Assembly (NCBI GenBank): GCA_963971575.1
Contig: OZ020625.1
Location: 1,054,001-1,118,000, forward strand
Length of the DNA stretch: 64,000 nt
From: Liopterus haemorrhoidalis
Taxonomy: Eukaryota; Arthropoda; Insecta; Coleoptera; Dytiscidae
Reading direction: 5' to 3'
Under the pieces are notes generated by a model, which saw only the letters and a program-made list of their open reading frames with translations, was not told the DNA's origin and made no database searches. Both the position numbers and the translations under genes were made by a program. Of the stretch, positions 1 to 10,271 are shown piece by piece (position 1 is the first letter of the stretch; each line of letters opens with the position of its first letter).

Positions 1-1739
1 TAGCTTTGGCACAGATCCATTACGCAGAATCTATCTAATCTGACATAAATTTAATTTTGACATTTCGAATTCAGGCTTTTTACAGAATGCATTAATTCGC
101 TAGATACCTATGAAACCCTATATTTTGAATATTTTTGCGGTTACAATAGCGTTATAATCACTTCATTCGCTTTGTAAGTATGGTATCGTGATAACGATCC
201 CAAGTATGGACAAAAAAAAAAACCTACGAAACCCTGAATTTGTGAAAAATCACACAATTTTTTCTGTGTTTAAATATCGTAGGTTCCAAAAATTCAATCC
301 CCAGGTATCTATCTCTTAACGTTTTTGGGTTATAAATTATGAAAATCTATCCAGCATTCTGTTTTTTCATTTAATACCTACAAAACCCTGAAATGTTCGA
401 AAATTCACACATCAATTTTACTAAATTAATTCGGCATCATAGATTCCAAAAATTCAATCCGCAGGTTTCTATCTCTTTCCGTTTACGAGATATTAATTAT
501 TAAATTTTGTCACAATTGAGACCGATCGTTTGTATTTTTGACGGTAAGTGACCGGTCACTGACGGTCAAATTTATCTAGTTGCCGGGGTAGAAAATTATT
601 ACAAATTATACGAATAAAAAATCCATTTTCTGTCACATGTTTGTATTTTTTCTCCCCATAGGTGCAGGGTCCAGGTCTACAGGAGAATATTTTTGAAAAT
701 TTCTATGTACATTTTTTTCAGCTCAAATTTCGTCATCCAAAACTTTTTTTTTATTTATTAAGGTAAGATCTGTGTTGTGTGTCTTTCGGCTTTTTGTATA
801 TTAGCTTAAATATTTTTCATTTATTAGGTTTTGAAAATGTTAGGCATTTAGATTCGCCGAAAAATATACTTTGTAGTCTCATAAATTTGTTAGACAATTT
901 TTTGTTATAAAATGAAAATCAACAAAGGGTTTTTTAAATATTTAACCATTAATTTGTCGATTATTAAAAAATAACTTGGAGCATAAAAAATATTTCACTG
1001 TCAAGTACTTTCAATTTTTACTTTCAAGTTGTACTTTCAAGTTGAACTTTCAAGTTGGACTTTAAAGTTTTACTTTCTAGGTAAGACTAGATTTTTGGGG
1101 CTTTTCAAAAAAACAAATCATTTTTTTTTTATTTTATTTTTTTTGCCTGGAACTTGCCTTAAATTCTTTCAAGAAACAAACAATTTTTTTGTAAAATATT
1201 GTTTTTTTTTTTTTTAAAGATCAAAAAATCATAATCAAAAAAGCCTAAAAGATAATGTCCTACGGTTTTAATTTTTTGAATCTATATATTTGAATTAGTC
1301 TAGCAAGAATTTAGGGCCTTGAAAAACTAACAGAATAATTTTCATACCTTGCTTTTTCCACGACTATAACTTTATTTAATTTTAATTCAGTTCCCTTAAA
1401 ACTAATAATAATTTGACAGTTTCAACCTATTTATTACGTTGCCTAGAAATGGTCATGCACGTGTCATACGGAATATAAATTCAGTTCAGTTCTATTATGC
1501 AACAAGTTAATTCTGTTATGCAACAAGTACGATAAAGACCCATTTACTAGTTTCATAAATAATATTATGCAACTAGTAAGATAATGGCCCATTTTCCTTA
1601 CTTGTTACAGAAATAGTTGTATTTTCATTTTATAAAAATAACTGTTTAACATAACTTATGAGACTATTAGTTATTAAATGTTTGGGATGGGTAAAAAACA
1701 TTCTGAAAAATTTCTAATTTTTGAATTTTTGAAATTTAG
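1..1739. other. Intron upstream of first visible variant; no gene seen
   Basis: AT-rich intronic DNA with no exon that I can support. About 219-500 holds two adjacent diverged copies of a dispersed repeat (ACCTACGAAACCCTG followed by a CAAAAATTCAATCC / TATCTCTT segment). The same repeat occurs near 7.35, 24.5 and 31.15 kb, and its core is the unit of the large tandem array at 25.5-27.1 kb. A segment around 530-640 resembles, in diverged form, the 183-bp repeat unit of 48.5-50.0 kb. The constant exon preceding the cluster is not here. Confidence 0.6.
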
Positions 1740-2027
1740 TGGCCCCCCAAATAACTCCATTTGATTTTGGGGATGAACCAATTAACGCCGATGAAATGAC
1801 TGTGACATTGTGTACCGTTTTAAAAGGAGATCTTCCAATAGAAATTTCTTGGAAGCATAATTCTCTTTCCATTTCTCCAATGGATGGAATAACAATTGCA
1901 AAAACTTCCAAAAGAATAAGTCAACTTAGTATTGATTCAGTACAGGCCTCTCATTCTGGAGAATATACCTGTATCGCCAAGAATAATGCAGGAGAGACGA
2001 GTTTTTCCGCTATTTTGAATGTTAATG
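1740..2027 (+). CDS. Dscam1: Dscam1 exon 9 variant v1 (alternative Ig7 domain)
   Basis: Encodes a complete 96-residue Ig7, the extracellular domain whose choice among alternatives sets the homophilic binding specificity of the Dscam1 isoform at the cell surface (family knowledge). Seen: Val1 from a split codon, Ig cysteines at 25 and 78, Trp38, and GEYTC with His72 where most Ig domains have Asp. It ends NVN. The acceptor is TTTAG|TG and the donor G|GTGATA; the phase is 1-1 and the length 288 bp. It has the DFGDEP start like v9 and v12-v13 but the SQLSIDSVQASHSG core of v1-v10. No N-x-S/T sequon is present. It is the first variant visible, but more may lie left of the window. Confidence 0.93.
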
Positions 2028-2304
2028 GTGATAATTTTTTGTAGGCTTTATTGAATTTTTCCTTAGAGTATATAGATTGTATATTTTTTTTGAGTTTCAC
2101 TATTTGGATATCATAAACTATAAAAGGTACATGGTCGGTTAAGAGAAATAAAAGTTGCCTTTTTAAGGAGAGAGTTAAATGGTACATGCTAAATATTATA
2201 TTCGAGGGACATTAAGAGACAAATTGATGTAGAAAAAAAAAAAACTGTGTATTTTTACAAAATGATACTTTTACTACTTCATAACATAATCCCCACGAAT
2301 ATTA

Positions 2305-2817
2305 CAGTAGGTGGCCAAATTATTAGGGACAGCACACCCCCTCTGTAATTTTCAAGTTTAAATGCATTTCGTGAGAAAATAAATTGTTTTTAAATCATTT
2401 TTCTTTTATATTCTTGTTACTGGTATCATTATTATTTTAAAAAGCGGGAGATTGCCAAAGAAATCATCACCACCAAGCGGCAATTTATAGAAACCCTTAT
2501 CAGAGAGTGGCATCACAACCCCAATCTCCGATACAACGCAAAAGTCTGCATAGAAAGCATGCCCAAACGCCTGGAAGCCGCAATCGCAGCAAAGAGTGGC
2601 ATTGCAAAATATTAAGATTTTACTTAATTTGTTAAATTAACACTTTTTATACAAAAATAAATGATTATGAATAAGCAATTATGTCGTTTTATTTTCTAAA
2701 TAAAGCACTCTAATGAATAAAAATAAATACGAGACCCAAAGCCACTTATTTCCTCATTAAATTCATTTGAAAATTACAGAAAATCTGCACTGTCCCTAAT
2801 AATTTGGCCACCCACTG
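2305..2817 (+). mobile_element. Tc1-derived MITE, copy 1 (TA target duplication)
   Basis: The ends are inverted repeats (CAGTAGGTGGCCAAATTATT and its complement) flanked by TA at 2303-2304 and 2818-2819. It is inserted inside mariner element 1, whose sequence resumes on both sides. The interior at about 2443-2614 reads on + as the tail of a Tc1-type transposase (CIESMPKRLEAAIAAKSGI), so this is an internally deleted relic. A second copy lies at 42576-43080. Confidence 0.88.
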
Positions 2818-2821
2818 TAAT

Positions 2822-3796
2822 ACACTTGTCCCAACGATGAACTAGTTTTTTTTATACCAGATGCAAAGAAATCTTTATCTTGTTTGAGCCAGTTTCCCAC
2901 AATTCTTTGACTCGTTGTCGCTGAACTTTTTTTCACGTAACGCCTCCTTGAGTAGACTAAACAAATCAAAATCAGAGGAAGCCAAATCTGAACTGTAAGG
3001 AGGATGAGGTAGTATCTCCCAACCCATTTTTTCAATGGTTTCTTGGGTCACCTTGGCGGTATGAGGGCGAACATAGTAAAGCAATTTTTTTTTAGATCCG
3101 TGATGCTTTTCTCTCATTGCTGGCTTTACTTTGTTATGTCTGAGTAGTAGGCACTGTTTATTGTACGCTGATCTTCCAAATAATCACAAAAGACACCTCG
3201 GGCATCCCAAAATGACTTTTCCCTCTGATGCTTGCGTTCTGAATTTCTTTCGGACAGGTGAGCTGGTGTACTTTCCATGCTTTGTCTTTTGGATTCTGGT
3301 TCAAAATTGTGAACCCAAGTTTCATCACACGTTAAAATCTTGTTTAAAAAAGGGTCACCTTCCCTTTCATAGCGTTTCAAGTCTGTACACACTTTGAGTT
3401 TCCTTGGGTTGTTGCGTTAACTGTTTTGGGCCCACCTTGTACTTGTTTTGCTGTTGAACTTGTCAATGATAACGTGATGAACTGTGCCAACACTTACTGC
3501 AACTTTTTTTTGCTATATCTTCAACAGTAATACGTCGGTCTTCACGAATAATGTCAATGCGGGTTTCAAGCGAAGGAGTTGACACTTCAACTGGCCGGCC
3601 AGGACGTTGCTCGTCAGTCACTGAGGTTGGACCATTTTTGAACTGTTCTACCCACTTATAAAAAATTTCATACAACTTTCACCATACTGTAAAATCATTT
3701 GAGAAGAGATTTTAGCCGGTTTTTCACCTTCAGAAAGCAAAAACCGGATCACTGATTGTTGTTCAACTAATATGGAAACTTTTAGCGGACACGCAT
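2822..3796 (-). pseudogene. Mariner transposase pseudogene
   Basis: In pieces across frames the minus strand shows the helix-turn-helix part (YKWVEQFKNG, DEQRPGRPVEV, DRRITVEDIAKK), the first catalytic aspartate block TCDETWVHNFEPESKRQS, and the C-terminal block LPHPPYSSDLASSDFDLF, in which the third aspartate of the DD34D triad sits. Several frameshifts and stops break it, and the Tc1 MITE cuts off its 3' end. It is not functional. Confidence 0.85.
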
Positions 3797-3990
3797 CGCT
3801 AAATGCAATTTTATAATTTTTTACGGCATTTTGAGGTTATAAATAAAACAATTTTTATCCGTCAGGTGTTCTCAGCTCATCCCAGTGATGCCAATCTAAA
3901 GTCATGAAAGTACCAAACTCCTACAAACCGTTTTTTTTTCTACATCGATTTGTCTTTTTAATTATTGAATGTCTCTCGTATGTATATACT

Positions 3991-4924
3991 AGGGGCGTTT
4001 GAAAAATAATTGGCCTAGGCAAGAAACCACAACTTTTTCAGCAAAATTCATTTCTCAACATAGTCTCCTTATAGAACTACACACTTCATCCAATGATTCT
4101 CCAATTTTGTCCTCTTAATGCGACCCAAATCTCTTACCACGGAGCCATTTCTTCAAGTTTGGAAATAAATAATAGTCACAGTGGGACAAATCTGGCGAAT
4201 ATGGTGGATTCGGAACCAATTCGTAGCGTAATTCATAGAGTTTTGCCATTGCGACTGCGCACTTGTAGATCGGTACGTTGTCCTAGTGGAACACCTTTTT
4301 TTTCTTCGCCAAATGTGACCGGTTTCTCTTCAAATCGGTCCAACAGTTCCCATATAATATACGCCTGTGATTGTTTTGCCCTTTTCCAGGTAGTGAATGA
4401 TACCGTGCGTATCCCAAAAAACTGTTGCAATGACTTTGTTGGCCAACAGAACCACCTTGGTATTCTTCGGCTTCAATTCGCCAGGAACAGTCCACTATTT
4501 CGGCTGTTCACTGGTGAGTTGTTATGGATCCATGTTTCGTCCTCGGTTACGAAACGGCACAAAAAGTCCTTATTGCCAAACATTCTTTCGAAATAGTCAG
4601 ACGATCGCGTTAGTTAATTTTTATAGCCTTTGGTGCTTCGGAAATTAGACAGGACAGTTCTTATTTTTGAAAAATTCCATGCCTGAACAGGATTAGAACC
4701 CGAGACCTTAGTAACGCAGAGCACATGTATTGCCACTATGCTGGTGGGCTATTTGATTTTATTCATTTTAGTAAAAAAATCGCTTTCAATGACTGTCAAA
4801 CACAAACTAAATTACGTAACTAATTGATAATTTTACAGTAGTCATTTGGTTAGGAGTTAAAAACAACATTTTGATACTGGTGGCGTTATCTCTTGCCTTG
4901 GCCGATTACTTTTCAACCGCCCCT
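3991..4924 (-). mobile_element. Mariner element 2, deleted, with transposase remnant and SINE insertion
   Basis: Ends AGGGGCGTTTGAAAAATAAT and the complement of ATTACTTTTCAACCGCCCCT form about 33-bp terminal inverted repeats. Minus-strand reading shows a mariner transposase remnant (CAVAMAKLYEL, VPNPPYSPDLSHCDYYLFP) with frameshifts over about 4040-4560. At 934 bp it is shorter than an intact element even with a SINE inside, so part is lost. Open frames on the + strand here are antisense shadows. Confidence 0.82.
4600..4751 (-). mobile_element. tRNA-derived SINE, copy 1
   Basis: Read on the minus strand, the head has a Pol III A-box-like TAGCATAGTGG and a B-box-like GGTTCTAATCC, followed by a tail (CATGGAATTTTTCAAAAATAAG, then CAAAGGCTATAAAA). 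It matches the better copy at 51186-51390. It is inserted in mariner element 2. Mutations and the missing tRNA 3' half argue against a functional tRNA. Confidence 0.7.
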
Positions 4925-5062
4925 TTTACAGCACACGCGGATTGTATACTGTATCCTATGTTTTATTCCTGGCTACGTAAATTTCATACATGTCTACTAA
5001 TCGTTGTGTGAAACCGCTGAAGGTGTCAAACGCAACGTTAATTGGGAACTCTTTTTTGATAG

Positions 5063-5350
5063 TTCCACCAGAAATCTCCCCATTTGATTTTGCTGAAAAT
5101 CCAATTGACGCAGAAGCATTTACTTCTATCTCATGTATAATAACCAAAGGAGATTTTCCTTTGGAAATAACATGGAAGCATAACAACTACTCCATAAATC
5201 CAATGGATGGTATAACGGTGTCCAGAACTTCTAAGAGACTAAGTCAATTATCAATAGATTCAGTCCAGGCCAGTCACTCAGGAATATATATTTGTACAGC
5301 TAGTAACAAAGCTGGACAAAGTAGTCATTCAGCTATTTTAAATGTCAATG
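5063..5350 (+). CDS. Dscam1: Dscam1 exon 9 variant v2 (alternative Ig7 domain)
   Basis: 96 codons; starts VPPEISPFDFAENPIDAEAF; Cys25, Trp38, Cys78. One sequon, NYS, lies in the loop after the KHN strand. The ending is GIYIC rather than the GEYTC of v1. Acceptor TGATAG|TT, donor G|GTGATT. A 209-bp intron separates it from v3, one of the shortest in the cluster. The open frame begins well before the exon, so the start was set by the AG and by alignment with the other variants. Confidence 0.93.
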
Positions 5351-5559
5351 GTGATTCATATAAGTTTTCTGCACTGCTCGATAAAAAATTGGACACTTAT
5401 TGAGTTTTTAGTGATGCTATGCAGTCAGCATTATTTTTCGACAGTCTCGTATGTGTCCTATTTTTTGTTATCCAGTGTCTAATAGAGCTACCCAAAATAT
5501 AGATTTGGCTGTCTTAATTATACGCCATTAGTAACTTTCTTTGTAATGCTCCTTTATAG

Positions 5560-5847
5560 TTGCTCCTGAAATATCGCCTTTCGAATTTACCGATAATCCT
5601 ATAGATGCTGACGATTTTGCTACGATTTCTTGTGCTGTTTCCAAAGGTGACTTACCTCTTAATATAACCTGGAGGCATAATTCTCGTGTTATAAACCCTT
5701 TGGATGGTATCACCACATCTAGGACTTCCAGAAGGATAAGCCAGCTTAGTATTGATTCTGTCCAAGCAAGTCATGCTGGAGAATATACTTGTACAGCTAA
5801 AAATAAAGCTGGTTCTTCAAGTCATTCAGCAATTTTGAATGTCAATG
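5560..5847 (+). CDS. Dscam1: Dscam1 exon 9 variant v3 (alternative Ig7 domain)
   Basis: An intact 96-codon exon that is easy to miss because the frame has no early start codon. Translation gives VAPEISPFEFTDNPIDADDF, then KGDLPLNITWRHNSRVINPLD, Cys25, Trp38, and GEYTC with Cys78. The sequon NIT at 35-37 is shared with v4-v7. It is closest to v7, with the same TWRHN and GITTSRTS. Acceptor CTTTATAG|TT, donor G|GTGATT. A TGTAGA motif sits about 110 nt downstream (5956-5961). Confidence 0.93.
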
Positions 5848-6072
5848 GTGATTGTTTATCCTTTTTGTTTTCTTCCTAAGTTTCTCCTGAGATCCTTTTT
5901 ATTTTTTTTAACCCATAGCATTGTTTTTTTGTCCTGTATAATCCGAAAATACGATTGTAGATTAATAAATAAGGGTCCGTATTTTTATTTAGAAAATGTT
6001 AAAAGGATAATATTGTACAAAAGGGTCCTTGCATTGACAACCAGTCGCTAATAGATAAGATAATTTTTTAAT

Positions 6073-7009
6073 CAGCAATAACGCAGCGAATTTTGGCTTC
6101 CAAGTCGTCCATCGTCTCTGGTTTATTGGCGTAGATTAGCGACACATATCCCCACAGAAAATAATCCAATGGTGTTGAATCGCATTATCTTGGAGGCCAA
6201 TTCACAGGTCCATTACGCGAAATGATGCGCTCATCGAATGTTTCCTTCAATAAATCGATTGAGGCGCGTTTTGTGGCATGTTACGCCATCTTGTTGAAAC
6301 AACAACTCTTCCACATTAATGCCATTCAATTGGGGAACGAAAAAGTTAGTAATCATGACTCTATAGCAGTCTCCATTGGTTGTAACGTTCTGGCATCATT
6401 TTTGAAGAAATAAGAACCAATAATTCCACCAGCTTATAAAGCACACCAAACAGTGCTTTTTTGTGGATGTAACGGCGTCTCAATAATGGCTTTTGGATTT
6501 TCTTCACTCCAAATGCGGCAATTTTGCTTGTTGACGTAGCAATTTAACCAAAAATGAGCCTCATCGCTGAATAAGATTTGGTGGTGAAAATGAGGATCAA
6601 GAGCAATCTCGTTTTCGGACCATTCACCGAACGTACGATGGTCATGAGGCTTCAATTCTTGCACTGGATATTGTAATCTCGTAAACCAAGACCTTTCCTC
6701 AAAATCTTCCATAAAGTGGATGGCCATAGCTTCAAATGCCGTGATGGCGAATCGACTCATTCGGGTCCTCATCAATATTAAGCTCCACAGCTGCAACAGC
6801 TTCTTCGGTGTGCACTGTACGACGTCTCTCCGCATGCGTATTATCAATTAGAGTATGCATGGTGCGAAAACGATCCATGGTTATTCGAATTGCTTGTATA
6901 GATGATTATGTCGACCGTAAAATAGACGTAGCGCAATGTAAATTTCTCGAACTGAACCACTATTTTTGAAATAAATTTGCAAGCGTTGTTCTAGCGTAAG
7001 TCTATTCAT
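6073..7009 (-). pseudogene. Tc3-like (Tc1/mariner superfamily) transposase pseudogene
   Basis: The minus strand starts MNRLTLEQRLQIYFKNSGSV, shows RTRMSRFAITAFEAMAIHF, then QELKPHDHRTFGEWSE and the aspartate block ILFSDEAHFWLN.YVNKQNCRIW, all with frameshifts. The 3' end stops at DDLEAKIRCVIAD, short of the usual C-terminus. It is the same transposase family as the + strand copies at 11.5 and 14.7 kb and the fragment at 47 kb, but a clearly diverged element. It occupies most of the v3-v4 intron. Confidence 0.8.
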
Positions 7010-7299
7010 GGTGTAATGGCAAACTGAGCACAAATCAGCTGTTAGCTATCAAAATGGCTGTCACTGGAAACAGTGTTGCCAATTCGAAGAACAAACCTCT
7101 AAAAAACACTCTTTAGTTAAGAACCTTATTCATTGATCCGTCGTATTTAAAAATTATTCCTAGTTTATTTTACACCTTTTGGGGGTCCGAGAAGACCTAA
7201 AACTAAAGAAGATATCAATTAATTTAAAAAAACTCCCAATTAAAAAATGTATGGAACAATAAAATCTGGTTAATTTGGGCTTATTCCACTTCTGATGTT

Positions 7300-7560
7300 A
7301 GCTTTTTTTACCTACGAAATCCTGTTTCATGTGTGATAACAAAATATTACTTACTAGATACCTACAAAACCCTGTAATTTTCACCTCAAAATTTCTCGAG
7401 ACACCTCAAAGTCTTGAGTTCGAATTCCGGCCTGGGTATAGATGTGTGAACCACAGTGTAATTAGGACATAGTCCTGTTTTGTGGTTAAAAAAAGGGTTA
7501 TCCCACTTCTGATGTTAACACTTTCAACCTACAGAACTCTGTTAAATGGCATAATTTACA
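7300..7560. repeat. Dispersed repeat fragments, one with a tRNA-like box
   Basis: Two short copies of the ACCTACRAAAYCCTG repeat (about 7309 and 7360) are followed by TCTTGAGTTCGAATTCCGG (about 7403-7421), which resembles a Pol III B box (GGTTCGAATCC) with one extra base. It may be the head of a decayed SINE different from the 4.7/51.2 kb family, but I see no convincing A box. The rest of this part of the intron shows nothing recognisable. Confidence 0.35.
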
Positions 7561-7598
7561 CTACCCCACATTTTTCTTCAGTGTCCTGTTTTTTGTAG

Positions 7599-7886
7599 TT
7601 GCTCCAGAAATAACCCCTTTCGAATTTATGGATAACCCAATAGATGCAGAAGCTTTTGCTTCTATATCTTGTACAGTTTCAAAAGGAGACATGCCTATTA
7701 ATATAACTTGGAAGCATAACTCCCGTGTTATTAATCCTTTGGATGGGATAACGATCAGTAGGACATCAAAAAGGATTAGCCAACTTAGTATCGATTCTGT
7801 ACAGGCTAGCCATTCTGGTGAATTTACTTGTACAGCAAAAAATAATGCTGGCACATTCAGTCATTCAGCGATTTTAAATGTTAATG
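7599..7886 (+). CDS. Dscam1: Dscam1 exon 9 variant v4 (alternative Ig7 domain)
   Basis: 96 codons: VAPEITPFEFMDNPIDAEAF, KGDMPINITWKHNSRV, Cys25, Trp38, Cys78, sequon NIT 35-37. The ending reads GEFTC, with Phe replacing the tyrosine of the Y-x-C corner, a conservative change. Acceptor TTTTGTAG|TT, donor G|GTGATT. It shares the FMDNP start with v5, which follows after only 46 nt, so the two look like a tandem duplication with almost no spacer. Confidence 0.93.
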
Positions 7887-7932
7887 GTGATTTCCTTTTT
7901 AGTACCTTTTAGTTTTGAAATTATCCTTTTAG
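7887..7932 (+). other. 46-nt intron between v4 and v5
   Basis: It runs from the v4 donor GTGATT to the v5 acceptor TTTTAG. Read through from v4, the frame meets a TAG after nine codons, so retention would truncate the protein. At 46 nt it is probably too short for the usual spliceosome to join its own donor to its own acceptor, which would bar v4-v5 double inclusion by steric means. The acceptor of v5 still has a T-rich tract within it. Confidence 0.9.
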
Positions 7933-8220
7933 TTGCTCCTGAAATCACCCCGTTTGAGTTTATGGATAATCCTATAAACGCTGAAGATTTTGCTACAATA
8001 TCTTGCGCTGTGGCAAAAGGTGATTTTCCGCTAAATATTACTTGGAAGCATAATTCGCGAATTATTAATCCTTTGGATGGGATTACCATAACAAGATCTA
8101 CAAAGAGGATTAGCTTATTGAGTATAGATTCAGTGCAAGCGAACCATGCTGGCGAATATATATGCCTTGCCAAAAATAAGGCTGGAGTTGCTCAACATTC
8201 GACTGTACTAAATGTTAACG
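7933..8220 (+). CDS. Dscam1: Dscam1 exon 9 variant v5 (alternative Ig7 domain)
   Basis: 96 codons: VAPEITPFEFMDNPINAEDF, AKGDFPLNITWKHNSRI, Cys25, Trp38, GEYIC with Cys78; sequon NIT. It differs from its neighbour v4 mainly after the WKHN strand (ITRSTKRISLLSID, QANHAG) and in the tail (VAQHSTVLNVN). The donor G|GTAAAT is one of few with A at +3 and +4, but it lacks G at +5. TGTAGA lies 22 nt into the intron (8242-8247). Confidence 0.93.
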
Positions 8221-8437
8221 GTAAATTCGGAAAAGTGTATATGTAGATTTTTTTGTTTTCCCAAGATTTCCTCAACCAATACATGCCAATTTCACCGATT
8301 TATGTTATTACGATCGTATTAAAAAATAGTAACATCTATCTCTTCCACAGTGAGTGTGTAAACCAGGCACTTATCCCGTGATAAATTTAACAGATTTCTA
8401 TTAATAGGTCCCTATATAATTTTGGCTTTATTGTGTA

Positions 8438-8570
8438 CCACGTTGCTCAATAAGTTTCCGGTCTAACTAAGAAAAACTTTTTTTTTTGCGAAATTCGACT
8501 TTATTCATCAACATACTCTCCTTCAAGAGTGATACATTCATTCCAATGCTCCTCTAACTTTTCGAATTTA
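8438..8570 (-). mobile_element. Mariner terminal fragment
   Basis: CACGTTGCTCAATAAGTTTCCGGTCT, split here only for description, is the same terminal inverted repeat as the mariners at 8871 and 52342, followed by the shared GAAATTCGAC..TTTATTCATCAACATAC stretch. TA precedes it. It stops abruptly at Tc1-like sequence, so only this end remains. Confidence 0.75.
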
Positions 8571-8865
8571 TTGTTTTAGAAGAAACTTTAACTTCTATAT
8601 GCTTCCACAGATCAACTAGCTCTTTTGACGATATTGAGCGTTTACGAAGAACACTTCTCTTTATAAAACGATCATCTCTGGAAGTGGTTCCACGTTTTCT
8701 TCCGGTTTTTGGTCTGTTTACATATGTATCAGTCTCTTGGAACCTTTGAATTTGCACGGCTTTTCATGAACACTCCATTTTTTTAAATTTTCACCTGCGA
8801 CTGTTCTTGTGAATGGAGCAATAAAATTTGATTCCTTTCTGCCACAGTGAGTTCACGTTTTTTAG
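8554..8865 (-). pseudogene. Tc1-like transposase N-terminal remnant
   Basis: The minus strand shows an initial part resembling AKKRELTVAERNQILLLHSQ, then, after a break, RFQETDTYVNRPKTGRKRGT and TSRDDRFIKRSVLRKRSISS. This is the paired-type DNA-binding region of Tc1 transposases (RPKTGRKR..T..DDRFI). Only the N-terminal third is present and it is frameshifted. It lies between two ends of an unrelated mariner family, so the arrangement is chimeric. Confidence 0.7.
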
Positions 8866-8887
8866 CTATAAGCACGTCGCTCAATAA

Positions 8888-9018
8888 AGGTTTGTTCGTT
8901 TGTGTTGCCCAACCTACACTGAACTACACCACAGATTCCCCCACCAATGCTATCTTATATAGTGACGTCAGCTGCTCTTGTCCTGGACAAGTCTGGTGCA
9001 ACACAAACGAACAAACCT
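8888..9018. mobile_element. 131-bp MITE with TAA target duplication
   Basis: Long near-perfect inverted repeats (AGGTTTGTTCGTTTGTGTTG and its complement at the other end) are flanked by TAA at 8885-8887 and 9019-9021. It interrupts the terminal repeat of mariner element 3, because removing it restores CAATAAGTCTCCGG. The 3-bp TAA duplication fits a PIF/Harbinger-type mobiliser. Confidence 0.85.
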
Positions 9019-9106
9019 TAAGTCTCCGGTCTAAAAGAAAAACTTCTTTTTTTTTTGAGAAATTCGACTTTATTCATCAACATACTCTCCTTCAACAGTG
9101 ATACAT

Positions 9107-10071
9107 TCATTTCAACGCTCCTCGATGCCTTCTTTGTAGAACGATTTGTCTTTGCCCTCAAAATAGGCGTCGGTTTCGGCAATCACTTCTTCATTTGAGT
9201 CAAATTTCTTTCCCTGGAGCATTTTTTTGAGGTTTGCAAAAAGCCAGTAGTCGCTGGGGGCCAGATCTGGTGGGTGAGGAAGCAATTAGAAGCGTAATTC
9301 ATTCATTTAACCATCGTTTTCATCGGGGACACGGGGCGTTGTCTTGGTGAAACAGCACTGTTTTGCATGTGAATCCGTTTTTTCCTGATTACTACACTCA
9401 ATCGATCCAATAATGCCATGTAGTATTCGCTATTGAGTTTTACCTTTATCAAGATAATCAAAATACCATGCCCGTCCCAAAATACGGATGCCATAACTTT
9501 GCCACCTGACTTTTGAGTTTTTGGTTGCTTTGGACTTTCACCAACTGCTGTCCACTCAGATGACGATCTTTTTGATTCAGGTGTGTAGTGGATCCATGTT
9601 TCATCCATTGTCACATATCGACGCAAGAAATCCTTTTTATTTGGCTTAAACAGCTCCAAACAGCGCTCTGAATCGTCGAAGCGTTGTTGTTTTTGGTCCG
9701 GTGTAAGCGAACGCGGCACCCACTTCGAAAGCAATTTACATTACAAATTTTCGTTTAAAATTGTAAACACACTACCTTCTGATATCTTTAAGGTGTCAGC
9801 TATCTCACGCAACTTCACTTTACGGTCTGTCAAAACTATTTTGTGGACTTTTTTATGTTTTCCGGAACAACTGCCGATTTTGAGCGACCAGAGTGTTCAG
9901 CATCATCGGTGTTTGTACGACCGCGTTTAAATTCAGCATACCAATCAGTAATAGTTGATTTGCCTGGTTCAGAGTCTCTATAACGCTTATCAAGCCACTG
10001 TTTGGCTTCAACAGTATTTTTCCCATCAAAAAACAATGTTTAATCAACACACGAAATTCTTTTTTATTCAT
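9107..10071 (-). pseudogene. Mariner transposase pseudogene in element 3
   Basis: On the minus strand, start MNKKEFRVLIKHCFLMGKN then EAKQWLDKRYRDSEPGKSTI, a truncated HTH linker, LSKWVPRSLTPDQKQQRFDD, the catalytic block RRYVTMDETWIHYTPESKRSS, and VMASVFWDGHGILI. This is the irritans/mauritiana-like mariner layout, DD34D type. The C-terminal third (PHPPYSPDLAPSD region) is garbled by frameshifts, so no active enzyme is encoded. Confidence 0.85.
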
Positions 10072-10271
10072 TCTTTTGAAAATTACAAAACTGGAGTCAC
10101 TAAAACCAATGTAACATCTAAATTAATTGTCAGAATGTCAAGAAATTTTCACACGTATCGTTTGAAGGTTGGTACTATCTAGAAATCATATGAGTCTGTC
10201 AACAGTGTTGCCATATATATGCCAGACCGGAGACTTTTGAGTGAAGTGTTATGTGATCTTATCGATTTTAG

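Larger units (their letters stand above)
2201..3978 (-). mobile_element. Mariner element 1, decayed, with nested Tc1 MITE
   Basis: Terminal inverted repeats are visible: GACAAATTGATGTAGAAAAA on the left matches the complement of the CTACATCGATTTGTC segment near 3950, and the ends read CGAGGGACATT / AATGTCTCTCG next to TA. Without the 513-bp insertion at 2305-2817 the element is about 1.26 kb, the usual mariner size. It sits in the intron between v1 and v2, in opposite orientation to Dscam1. Confidence 0.85.
8871..10249 (-). mobile_element. Mariner element 3, ending 22 bp before variant v6
   Basis: TA at 8869-8870 and 10250-10251 flank ends beginning AGCACGTCGCTCAATAA and, on the other side, the complement of CGGAGACTTTTGAGTGAAGT. 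After subtracting the 131-bp MITE nested in its left repeat (plus 3 bp), it is about 1245 bp, full mariner length. Its right end is only 22 bp from the first base of exon v6, so the v6 branch-site region probably overlaps it. Confidence 0.85.

Noticed and set aside
4093..4596. 167-codon + strand open frame
   Set aside because: It is antisense to a recognisable mariner transposase remnant on the minus strand.
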